A DNA stretch of 64,000 nucleotides from Cyclobacteriaceae bacterium (GTDB lineage: Bacteria > Bacteroidota > Bacteroidia > Cytophagales > Cyclobacteriaceae). Both the position numbers and the translations under genes were made by a program. The stretch spans positions 62,001 through 126,000 of the forward strand of contig JANQKF010000033.1 in assembly GCA_028281285.1 (NCBI GenBank), given 5' to 3'. The notes below the pieces were generated by a model. It was not told the origin of the DNA. It ran no database searches and saw only the letters and a program-made list of their open reading frames with translations. Numbering within the stretch: the stretch's first letter is position 1; the number at the start of each line of letters is the position of its first letter. Below, in pieces: positions 33,898 to 41,501 of the stretch.

Positions 33898-36800
33898 TTA
33901 GTCCTGCAATTCTCGCAAGTCAACCGGAACCACCTTTGATACGCCTTGTTCAATCATCGTGATGCCGTAAATGATATCGGTACTTGCCATTGTACGCTTG
34001 TTATGTGTAACGATAATGAATTGGGAATCGGTCGAAAATTCTTTGACGATATTATTGAATTTATCAATGTTAGCGTCATCAAGTGGAGCATCTACTTCAT
34101 CGAAAATACAGAAAGGTGCTGGCTTTAATAAGTAGATGGCAAAGAGGAGAGAGGTGGCGGTTAACGTCTTTTCTCCACCTGACAACTGGTTGATAGTCAG
34201 TGGTTTTTTACCCTTAGGCTTTGCCATAATCTCAATGGCAGATTCCAGTGGGTTATCCGGATCGACAAGTTTGAGATCGCAGTCGTCTTCATCGGTAAAC
34301 AAGGACCGGAAAACTTTGATAAAGTTCTCTTTAATCTTACCAAAGGCCTCAAGGAAAGTCTCCCTGGCCACCGTATCAATTTCATCGATGGTTTGGATCA
34401 GGGAATTCTTCGCATTTACGAGGTCCTCTTTCTGTTCAGAGATAAAATCATGTCGTTCTTTGATCTCCTCGTAGGCCTCCATTGCCATTGGATTAATTGG
34501 GCCCATCTTTTCAAGGCGATCGCGCATTTTTAGCACCTTCTCTCTCAGGTCGTCAACCGGTAAGCCGGAATCTTCTTTGGGCTCCTCCTTTAGAATCTGA
34601 TCAAGATCGACATTAAACTCAACCGATAAGCGCTCCTTGACTGAAGTCAATTCCAGTTTGGTGTCATTGAGTCGATTTTGAAGTTCCATAAGAAGCATAT
34701 CGGACTGTTCTCGCTGACGTTGAAATTCCCGTATGGTCTTTTCGAACACATCGATATCTCCGCGCCGGTTGTAGTATTCCTTCTCGGCTTCATTGACCCC
34801 TTTCTCGATTGACTCTTTCTCATCATACATTGCAATGAGTTCGTTGTCATTCGAGTTAGAGCTTTCAATCAGTCGCTTGATCTCAGATTCGTTCTTTTCC
34901 AGTTCTTCCTGGTTCTTTTCAATTCTGGACTTACTGCCATCAAATGCAGACTGTTTAAACCCTATTTCCTGAGTTAAGGCATTGACCTTGTTTTCTTTTT
35001 GATGGAAAAGAATATTCTGTTGGTTAAAAGACTGAGATTTTTCAGTTAAGAGCTCATTTTGTGATTTCGCCTTTTGTTCCAACTCGCTGATTCCATCTTC
35101 CAAGGACTTAAAGGCGCTCTCTTCGGTTTTGACCTGTGGAGCCAATTCCGATAGTTCTTTTTTAAGGGTATCAATACTCCCTGCAATGTCTTCTCTACGA
35201 GTGGTATTGCTGCTTAGCATATGAGCGAGTTGCTCTTTTTTGGTCTTTACCGAGATGAATTCTTCATTAACCTCATTGAAGTCGGACTGCAGTTGATCCA
35301 ATTCCGCTCGATGGGGTGTGGCTTTTAGCTTGGCTAGCTCTTTCTGTTTACTGTCGAGGTTTTCTTTGACAGTGGCAATCTTGGTCTCTAGCTGTTTGAT
35401 CTCCTTTTCCAGCTTTTCAAGGTTACGTGCTCGTCCAATTCTCTTGCCTTCAAAAAGCCCAACGGATCCACCGGAAACGCTGAATTTCTTTTTGGTGTAT
35501 TTGCCAGTTTCAGTGATGAAAACAGCCTCATTGTCCATGGGGAAATCACCAGGACCACCATTGATGATGTATACATTCTCGAGAATATGACCTATTAACC
35601 TCTTGTACTTTGGCTCATACTCTACAATCTCGGTAGCGGGTACCGCATTGTCATACATTTTTGCCTCGGAGGGCTCATACTTATCAAAGGCATCGAGTAC
35701 GAAGAAATTTGCCTTGCCTTTAGCTGCATCACTGAGAATGTTGATGGCCTCGAACGCTTGTCTTTCGGTATCAACGATATAATAATTCATGTAAGCCTCA
35801 AGATAGTTCTCGATGGTTACTCGATACTTTTCATCACAGGTAAGAATGTCTGAGAGTAGGGGAGCATTCTTATTCCAATTGGCTTTTTTCTTGAGGAATT
35901 TGATGGCCTCGGGGAATCCCTCGAGGTTTTCGACCAAGCTCTTCGTCAGATTGTACTCGTTTTGTTTGGCATCCAGCTTTCTACCAAGTTGAGTAAGCTC
36001 ATCCCGAACTATAGATAAGGTGTCTTCAGTTTTGGCTACCGCCTGTTGATGTTTATCTTCTTCAGTCCTTTGCTTTTCTAACGCCTTTTGTCGTTTATCT
36101 CTTTCTTTTTCAAGTGTTTTGAGTTTTGTATCAAAAGAGGCAAGATTAGCCGATTGTTCGGTGGTATCAGTGGCAGTTTTTTCCAGCTCACTGCTTAGAG
36201 CTGCTTGCTGAATTTCCTTGATCTCTATGGACTTTCGAAGATTGTAAAGCTGCTCTCGGTGATGGTTAAACGACTTGTTTTGCTCATCGAAAGCGGATTG
36301 TGCTTCTGTGGCCAACGCTTTTTGAGCTTCATATTCTATTGTAAAAGCTTCAAATTCAGCCTTGACGGTATTGAGTTCCTTTTCTGCTTCTACCTTCTCT
36401 TTTTCTAAGCTATTTAGACTAAAGGCGGCTCTTTCATTGCTCTTACGGTCCGATTCCAGCTGTTCCCTAAGGTTGTCACTTTTATCCTGAAGAAAGTTTA
36501 ACCGCTCATTTTTGATTTTTTTGTCACTTTCAAACTGGCGAATTTTGTTAACATGTTCGTTCAGGGTTCTTTGCCGATCGGAGAGTAACTTTTCTTTATT
36601 GATTAGCTCTGCTTTCGCTTTTTCAATTTGAGCTTCATGACTGGCTATATCCTTGTTGATCTGAAGCTTCTTATCCGAGTTTTCCTGAATTTGTCTTTCC
36701 AAAGACTGGAATGCATCGGTCTGACTTTCTACAGTTTTTCGTGTTAGTTCGATGCTCAGATCTTTGTACTCGTCTTTGAGTTTATAATAACGTTCGGCCT

Positions 36801-37431
36801 GACGAGCTTGCTTTTCGAGGGATTTCAGATTTTTATCGATTTCGAAAAGGAGGTCCTCAACCCGATCCAGATCATCATCAGTATCCTTGAGCTTGCGAAG
36901 TGTCTCTTTCTTCCTCTTTTTGAATTTGCTTATCCCTGCAGCCTCTTCGAATAAATCCCTTCTCGAATTCTCCTTATCATTCAATAGATCGTCTACCATC
37001 TTTAACTCGATAATCGCATAGCTATTTGATGCAATACCGGTATCCATGAAAAGATTGGTGATATCTTTCAACCTACACGTGACCCCGTTTAAAAGATATT
37101 CGCTTTCACCAGATCTGTAATAGCGTCTGGTTATGGTGACTTCCGTGTATTCAGTAGGAAGTAAGTTTTTCGTGTTTTGAAAAGTCAGGGAAACCTCAGC
37201 TAACTGAGTGGCTTTTCTTTTCTTCGTTCCATTGAAGATTACATTCTCCATTTTATCCGATCGGAGCATGCGAGATTTTTGCTCTCCCAACACCCATCGG
37301 ATAGAGTCCACCACATTGGATTTGCCACAGCCGTTTGGGCCAACTATCCCTGTAATCCCATCTCCAAAATTGATTACTACTTTGTCTCCGAAACTCTTAA
37401 ATCCCTTAATCTCAAGTTTGGTCAGCTGCAT
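33898..37431 (-). CDS. smc: Chromosome segregation protein SMC
   Basis: 1177 residues, the usual length for bacterial SMC. The N-terminal ATPase half carries the P-loop GPNGCGKS (31-38) after FKSFGDK. Two long coiled coils (about 165-500 and 660-1000) flank a hinge at about 505-660 (EGFPEAIKFLKKK ... LSDILTC ... NFFVLDAF). The C-terminal half has the signature LSGGEKTLTATSLLFAIY and Walker B FCIFDEVDAPLDDAN. SMC dimers condense and help segregate replicated chromosomes with ScpA and ScpB, which are not in this window. The gene heads a leftward set with an SGNH hydrolase and a cyanophycinase-like gene and diverges from a small membrane protein gene. Confidence 0.97.
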   Translation of the reverse strand: MQLTKLEIKGFKSFGDKVVINFGDGITGIVGPNGCGKSNVVDSIRWVLGEQKSRMLRSDKMENVIFNGTKKRKATQLAEVSLTFQNTKNLLPTEYTEVTITRRYYRSGESEYLLNGVTCRLKDITNLFMDTGIASNSYAIIELKMVDDLLNDKENSRRDLFEEAAGISKFKKRKKETLRKLKDTDDDLDRVEDLLFEIDKNLKSLEKQARQAERYYKLKDEYKDLSIELTRKTVESQTDAFQSLERQIQENSDKKLQINKDIASHEAQIEKAKAELINKEKLLSDRQRTLNEHVNKIRQFESDKKIKNERLNFLQDKSDNLREQLESDRKSNERAAFSLNSLEKEKVEAEKELNTVKAEFEAFTIEYEAQKALATEAQSAFDEQNKSFNHHREQLYNLRKSIEIKEIQQAALSSELEKTATDTTEQSANLASFDTKLKTLEKERDKRQKALEKQRTEEDKHQQAVAKTEDTLSIVRDELTQLGRKLDAKQNEYNLTKSLVENLEGFPEAIKFLKKKANWNKNAPLLSDILTCDEKYRVTIENYLEAYMNYYIVDTERQAFEAINILSDAAKGKANFFVLDAFDKYEPSEAKMYDNAVPATEIVEYEPKYKRLIGHILENVYIINGGPGDFPMDNEAVFITETGKYTKKKFSVSGGSVGLFEGKRIGRARNLEKLEKEIKQLETKIATVKENLDSKQKELAKLKATPHRAELDQLQSDFNEVNEEFISVKTKKEQLAHMLSSNTTRREDIAGSIDTLKKELSELAPQVKTEESAFKSLEDGISELEQKAKSQNELLTEKSQSFNQQNILFHQKENKVNALTQEIGFKQSAFDGSKSRIEKNQEELEKNESEIKRLIESSNSNDNELIAMYDEKESIEKGVNEAEKEYYNRRGDIDVFEKTIREFQRQREQSDMLLMELQNRLNDTKLELTSVKERLSVEFNVDLDQILKEEPKEDSGLPVDDLREKVLKMRDRLEKMGPINPMAMEAYEEIKERHDFISEQKEDLVNAKNSLIQTIDEIDTVARETFLEAFGKIKENFIKVFRSLFTDEDDCDLKLVDPDNPLESAIEIMAKPKGKKPLTINQLSGGEKTLTATSLLFAIYLLKPAPFCIFDEVDAPLDDANIDKFNNIVKEFSTDSQFIIVTHNKRTMASTDIIYGITMIEQGVSKVVPVDLRELQD

Positions 37432-37500
37432 AAATCGGTCTCCGCGGAAAAAATTCTGTGGTAAGCAAAATTAGAATTAATTCTTAGATTTGCTAATAGC

Positions 37501-37965
37501 ATGGAGTTCGACTTCACCACCATATTGTACATCCTTTTTGGTATCCTGTATTTCGCCTTTACCGGTGCTTCAAAAAACAGAAAAAAAAGACAAGGCGATG
37601 GGCCATCAAATACGCGTCCTGAAGATCAAACGGAGACCTTAGGGCCGCCTCCAATGAACCGGAAACCGACATTTGAGGAGCTTTTGGAAGAATTTACTAC
37701 TGGGCGTAAACCGGACACTCAAATCCCTGAACCTGTACCGGTTCGTGAAGTTGAAGAGGATAAGCCATTGTTTGACAGTTGGTATGAGGAAGACAGGACA
37801 AAAATCGTTGAAGACTCAGCACATTCGGTTACAAAGAAGTTTGAACGATTTGAAGAGTTTGAGGTGACGGAGGCTAGTGGTTCTAAATACGGAAAAATGC
37901 TTCGAAGCCCTGAAGGAATAAGGGACGCTTTCGTACTACAGGAAATACTTACAAGGAAGTATTAA
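37501..37965 (+). CDS. Small single-pass membrane protein, unknown function
   Basis: 154 residues. One membrane helix at about 6-24 (TILYILFGILYFAFTG) is followed by a basic stretch (KNRKKRQG), a proline- and acid-rich disordered middle and a more conserved-looking C-terminus, SPEGIRDAFVLQEILTRKY. I recall small Bacteroidota proteins with the same ending (DAFVLxEILxRKY) and no assigned role. The gene diverges from smc with 69 bp between starts. Its stop codon overlaps that of the converging M56 gene, with a hairpin across both stops. Confidence 0.75.
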   Translation: MEFDFTTILYILFGILYFAFTGASKNRKKRQGDGPSNTRPEDQTETLGPPPMNRKPTFEELLEEFTTGRKPDTQIPEPVPVREVEEDKPLFDSWYEEDRTKIVEDSAHSVTKKFERFEEFEVTEASGSKYGKMLRSPEGIRDAFVLQEILTRKY

Positions 37966-37973
37966 GACTTCCT
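37954..37973. terminator. Hairpin spanning two overlapping convergent stop codons
   Basis: AGGAAGT (37954-37960) and ACTTCCT (37967-37973) form a perfect 7-bp inverted repeat around ATTAAG, which contains the stop codons of both the rightward small membrane protein gene and the leftward M56 gene. No T-run follows on either strand, so it is at most a weak or factor-dependent bidirectional terminator. Confidence 0.4.
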
Positions 37974-39221
37974 GAACCGGATAGGCATTTTAATCTTGGT
38001 GTTGACCTCTTCGCCATTTATGATCCCGGGATTCCATTCAGTGGATTCAAGAAGACTTTTGATCACAGCTTCATCATAGCCACGCATCAGTGACTCTATC
38101 ACTTTAACATTCTCAAGCTCACCTTCTTCTGTGATATCAAAAATCACTATGACTTCCCCTTCAATTCCGTACTTCTGCTTTGCTGTAGCATACTCAATAT
38201 CGTAGGAGATAGTCTCTGTCCAGTCATCAAAACCTACAACAGGAGTGGGGCGGATATCCTCATCAGCAAAACCTGCTTGGTAGGCAATATTTTCGATTTC
38301 GACTTTGTGCTCAATATGAACCGCCTCGCACGAGAAGATAAAGAACAACAGGGCAACCAATGGTATAGGTAGCAAGTACTTTATGGGCTTAATATGTCTA
38401 TCCCTTTTAATCATGTTAACCCGCTTTAAGGTCTTGTTTTTAGCAAAATGACTTCCCATTTGGAAACCCATCTTTTCAAAAACCATCTTGATCAAAAGTT
38501 GTGTATAAGCCTTACTTCCATATTGTCTTAGAGCAATGTTGTCCGCCTCATATTCGTGCACTTCTTCGAATGTATTTTTGTACAAATACATCAAAGGGTT
38601 AAACCAAAAAATTGCCTTGAGAATCTCCATCAACATGATGTCAACGGAGTGTTTCTGTTGAATGTGAACCTTTTCGTGTCTAAGGATCTGACGTTTTTCG
38701 GATTCGTTTAGCGTTTGTTTTTCATCCCAGAACAAATACCTGAAAAAAGAGAAAGTTGGTAGAGCACCACCTGTTTTGATTAGGTAATGATCTCCATTAA
38801 ATCTCATCTCATGCCTTCTGTACCAAATGAATTCCTGTATACCCCTAATTTGGATAAACAGTCGCAAGCCAAAAGCAATAACCCCCAATGCATAAACCAA
38901 GGCAACAGCTTCCCACCAAAAGAAAAAGGGTTTTAATGATTTTGCTGTAATGGTAAACATCCATTCGTTGTTGGCAATTGGCTCATTGCTCACCTCATGA
39001 ATGCTGTTCAATACAGTGGGAGTGGTGTTGGGATTATAACTGACATGAATAAGAGGAAACACGACCGAAAAAATCACTGCGGCTAACAAGAAAGCCCGGT
39101 TATATCGGAAGCAGTTTTCCTTTCTCAACACAAAATGGTAAAAGAGATAAAAGGCACCTAAACATGCTGCTGATTCCAGCACGTAGATGGTAGCTCCTTT
39201 TAATGACTCCAATAACTCCAT
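37962..39221 (-). CDS. M56 (BlaR1-like) membrane metallopeptidase with TonB-like C-terminal domain
   Basis: 419 residues. Membrane helices lie at about 12-32, 42-60 and 100-125; a further one at about 285-305 precedes a Cys-containing stretch. The zinc peptidase motif is H182-E183-K-V-H186 in the cytoplasmic-facing loop, with the third ligand region HEYEADNIAL at 222-231. The last 90 residues (KYGIEGEVIVIFDITEEGEL ... GYDEAVIKSLLESTEWNPG) are a TonB C-terminal-type domain. BlaR1 proteases cleave a BlaI repressor when a signal is sensed; a BlaI-type gene lies 18 bp upstream. The replacement of a penicillin-binding sensor by a TonB-like domain implies another signal. Confidence 0.9.
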   Translation of the reverse strand: MELLESLKGATIYVLESAACLGAFYLFYHFVLRKENCFRYNRAFLLAAVIFSVVFPLIHVSYNPNTTPTVLNSIHEVSNEPIANNEWMFTITAKSLKPFFFWWEAVALVYALGVIAFGLRLFIQIRGIQEFIWYRRHEMRFNGDHYLIKTGGALPTFSFFRYLFWDEKQTLNESEKRQILRHEKVHIQQKHSVDIMLMEILKAIFWFNPLMYLYKNTFEEVHEYEADNIALRQYGSKAYTQLLIKMVFEKMGFQMGSHFAKNKTLKRVNMIKRDRHIKPIKYLLPIPLVALLFFIFSCEAVHIEHKVEIENIAYQAGFADEDIRPTPVVGFDDWTETISYDIEYATAKQKYGIEGEVIVIFDITEEGELENVKVIESLMRGYDEAVIKSLLESTEWNPGIINGEEVNTKIKMPIRFRKS

Positions 39222-39239
39222 TTTGGTTGGCGGTTAAAT

Positions 39240-39611
39240 TTACTTCTCGTCCTTCAAATCGCTCTCTACATGTTTTACTAACGATTCAAAGTCCTTCATG
39301 TTCATATCATTTTCCTTTGCAAAGAAAGATACCAGCTTCTGGAATGATCCTCCAAAGTATCCTCCAATGAAATTTTTCAGGTAAAAGTTGCTGTAAACCG
39401 TTTTATCTACTAACGGAAAATACTCATGTGTCTTGCCATAAGCTTTGTAACCTACAAATCCTTTTTTCTCCAAAATTCGGATAATGGTAGACACGGTATT
39501 ATACGCTGGTTTGGGTTCTGGCATTTTTTCTAACACATCCTTAACAAACCCTTTTTCAATTTGCCATAGAATCTGCATTACCTGTTCTTCTGCCTTCGTT
39601 AATTCCTTCAT
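39240..39611 (-). CDS. BlaI/MecI/CopY-family repressor
   Basis: 123 residues. The winged helix is evident: LTKAEEQVMQILWQIEKGFVKDVLEKMPEPKPAYNTVSTIIRILEKKGFVGYKAYGKTHEYFPLV, with NTVSTIIRIL as recognition helix. The C-terminal part forms the dimer domain and holds the region BlaR1-type proteases cut. It is co-transcribed with the M56 protease gene 18 bp downstream, and a matching inverted repeat lies upstream at 39669-39693. The regulon beyond this operon is unknown; DUF4159 upstream could be included. Confidence 0.92.
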   Translation of the reverse strand: MKELTKAEEQVMQILWQIEKGFVKDVLEKMPEPKPAYNTVSTIIRILEKKGFVGYKAYGKTHEYFPLVDKTVYSNFYLKNFIGGYFGGSFQKLVSFFAKENDMNMKDFESLVKHVESDLKDEK

Positions 39612-39668
39612 GATGGGTAATATTTAAATATAATCGTTCTGGGTTTTCTAAATTATAAACTATCCTGC

Positions 39669-39693
39669 TAGTTTACTAACTAACACGTTAGTT
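39669..39693. promoter_or_regulatory. Probable BlaI-type operator
   Basis: AACTAACACGTTAGTT (39678-39693) is a perfect 7+7 inverted repeat around two bases. A third, adjoining half-site TAGTT (39669-39673) pairs with AACTA (39678-39682). It is located 58-82 bp upstream of the repressor start codon, in the gap to the DUF4159 gene. The half-site resembles the ACTA/TAGT cores of known BlaI/MecI operators. Confidence 0.6.
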
Positions 39694-39727
39694 TTTTTGA
39701 ATTATTCTTAGGTATATACCTTAAAAT

Positions 39728-40387
39728 TTAGTCCTGAGTGAAAGCGTAAGCGATTATGTTTGCACCCATTCGCAAAGCTTTGAGTCTTACTTCCTGAGGA
39801 TCCTTGTGAATTCGTTGATCTTCCCAGCCATTACCCAGGTCAGATTCGTAAGAATAAAAGCACACTAATCTTCCTTCATAAATCAGGCCAAAACCCTGGG
39901 GAGGTTTCTTATCGTGTTCGTGGATTTTCGGGAGACCATCCTTAAACTCGAATTTTTGATTGTAAATAGGGTGGTTGTGAGGAAGTTCAATGAACTCTAG
40001 TTCAGGAAAAACCTTTTTCATTTCCAATCTGATGAATTGGTCCAGCCCGTAGTTATCGTCAATGTGAAGAAAGCCACCAGAAATCAGGTAGTTCCTTAGG
40101 TTTTCAGCTTCTGTGTTGGAAAATACCACATTTCCATGGCCCGTCATGTAAACAAACGAATAGTCGAATATTTCCGGGCTTCCAACCTCAACAACCTGGT
40201 CGTTGACATCAATGTTGGTCTTGATTTCATTGTTACAGAACTCAGCAAGGTTAGGGAGCGCTGTTTTATTGGCATACCAATCTCCCCCTCCATTATATTT
40301 TAGTTTTGCAATCTTAATCTGTTCCTTTTGAGAAAATGAAAGCAGGGGAAAAACTAGTAGACCTATAAGAAATGTCAGTCTTTTCAT
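39728..40387 (-). CDS. Exported DUF4159-domain protein
   Basis: 219 residues with a signal peptide (1-19, ending SFSQ). IKIAKLKYNGGGDWYANKTALPNLAEFCN, FVYMTGHGNVVFS, LRNYLISGGFLHIDDNYGLD and ALRMGANIIAYAFTQD match DUF4159, a domain of unknown function with a glutamine-amidotransferase-like or vWA-neighbour fold, usually seen near MoxR/DUF58/vWA genes. None of those partners is next to it here. It is in the same direction as the BlaI/M56 pair, 117 bp upstream of the repressor gene. Confidence 0.85.
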   Translation of the reverse strand: MKRLTFLIGLLVFPLLSFSQKEQIKIAKLKYNGGGDWYANKTALPNLAEFCNNEIKTNIDVNDQVVEVGSPEIFDYSFVYMTGHGNVVFSNTEAENLRNYLISGGFLHIDDNYGLDQFIRLEMKKVFPELEFIELPHNHPIYNQKFEFKDGLPKIHEHDKKPPQGFGLIYEGRLVCFYSYESDLGNGWEDQRIHKDPQEVRLKALRMGANIIAYAFTQD

Positions 40388-40486
40388 GAACCTGATTTAC
40401 TCGGTATTATGTTAGCAACGTGACTTGTTGTTCAAAGTTTGAAATATACGATTGAAAATGATTAACTCGCAATCTATTCTAGCCCA

Positions 40487-41125
40487 ATGGAATTTGAAGA
40501 GTTCACATATCGACTAAGAACCAGGCTGGCTTCTCCATTGCCAGGTAAGGATGCCCAGATAAGGATGGCGCCAACCCCGGTTAGCCCCAGGCGATTTGAG
40601 GAGGATCCAACCAATCCTGCCAAACCCAGTGGTGTGTTGATTTTATTGTATCCGTTTAATGGAGAAATCCATTTACCTCTGATGAAACGTCCTACCTATC
40701 AAGGAGCCCATAGCGGTCAGATCAGTTTTCCTGGGGGAAAGTTTGAGGAGCGTGATACCAACTTGGTGGATACAGCTCTAAGGGAGACTGAGGAAGAAAT
40801 TGGGGTGGATAGAAATGAGATTGAGGTGGTAGGGCAATTGTCAGAGCTGTTTATCATTGCCAGTAATTTTAAAGTAACCCCTTCCATTGGAGTGATTGGT
40901 TATAAGCCTGATTTTATTCCGGATCCTCATGAAGTAGCTGGTGTGCTGACCGTGAGTTTTTCGGATTTGAATGATCTCAAGAAAAGGGGAGTGGAGAAAA
41001 TGACTTTTCGAAACAACATTGTAATTAATTCTCCATACTATAATGTAAGGGGCAACATTGTATGGGGAGCTACTGCAATGATGCTTAGTGAATTACTCGA
41101 AGTAATTAATCCGATTCTTGAATGA
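40487..41125 (+). CDS. CoA pyrophosphatase-type NUDIX hydrolase
   Basis: 212 residues, cytoplasmic. The NUDIX box appears as FPGGKFEERDTNLVDTALRETEEEIG with the spaced REtxEE core, and directly before it lies LPLMKRPTYQGAHSGQISF, the extra motif (LLxxRxxxxxxHxGqisFPGG) of the NUDT7/NUDT8/YeaB group that splits CoA and its derivatives to 3',5'-ADP and phosphopantetheine. It is a single rightward gene, overlapping the converging RidA gene by 20 bp. Confidence 0.88.
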   Translation: MEFEEFTYRLRTRLASPLPGKDAQIRMAPTPVSPRRFEEDPTNPAKPSGVLILLYPFNGEIHLPLMKRPTYQGAHSGQISFPGGKFEERDTNLVDTALRETEEEIGVDRNEIEVVGQLSELFIIASNFKVTPSIGVIGYKPDFIPDPHEVAGVLTVSFSDLNDLKKRGVEKMTFRNNIVINSPYYNVRGNIVWGATAMMLSELLEVINPILE

Positions 41126-41501
41126 TTGCTGTGGCTTCTATTTCCACCAGATATTCAGGAGCAATAAACCTTGAAACTTCAATCATTGTAGTTGCCGGTT
41201 TTATTTCCCCGAAGAACTCTTGATGTGCTTTTCCAATTTCTTCCCATTGATCAATGTTGACTACATACATTCTTGTTCGAACCACATCCTTCAAATCAGC
41301 CCCAGCTTCTTTCAACACGCTCTCGATTTTGGACAAGGCAAATTTTGTTTGTTCGTAAGGATCATTTCCACCCATCAGCGTTCCCTGGTCATCAGCTACC
41401 GTTCCAGTGACTTCGATTGTATTTCCTACCCGAACGGCCCTACTATAACCAACAATGTCTTCCCATTTACTTCCTGATGAATAATTGATTCTATTTCCCA
41501 T
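41106..41501 (-). CDS. RidA-family enamine/imine deaminase
   Basis: 131 residues from the ATG at 41501; a GTG one codon earlier is less likely. Family blocks: VRVGNTIEVTGTVADDQG, PYEQTKFALSKIESVLKEAGADLKDVVRTRMYV, and TTMIEVSRFIAPEYLVEIEATAI. The conserved Arg of RidA (in VRTRMYV) and Glu (in VEIEATA) are present, so the standard deamination of reactive 2-aminoacrylate-type intermediates is plausible, though this subgroup (YjgH-like) is less studied. Its start overlaps the end of the hybrid kinase gene by 11 bp. Confidence 0.87.
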   Translation of the reverse strand: MGNRINYSSGSKWEDIVGYSRAVRVGNTIEVTGTVADDQGTLMGGNDPYEQTKFALSKIESVLKEAGADLKDVVRTRMYVVNIDQWEEIGKAHQEFFGEIKPATTMIEVSRFIAPEYLVEIEATAIIQESD

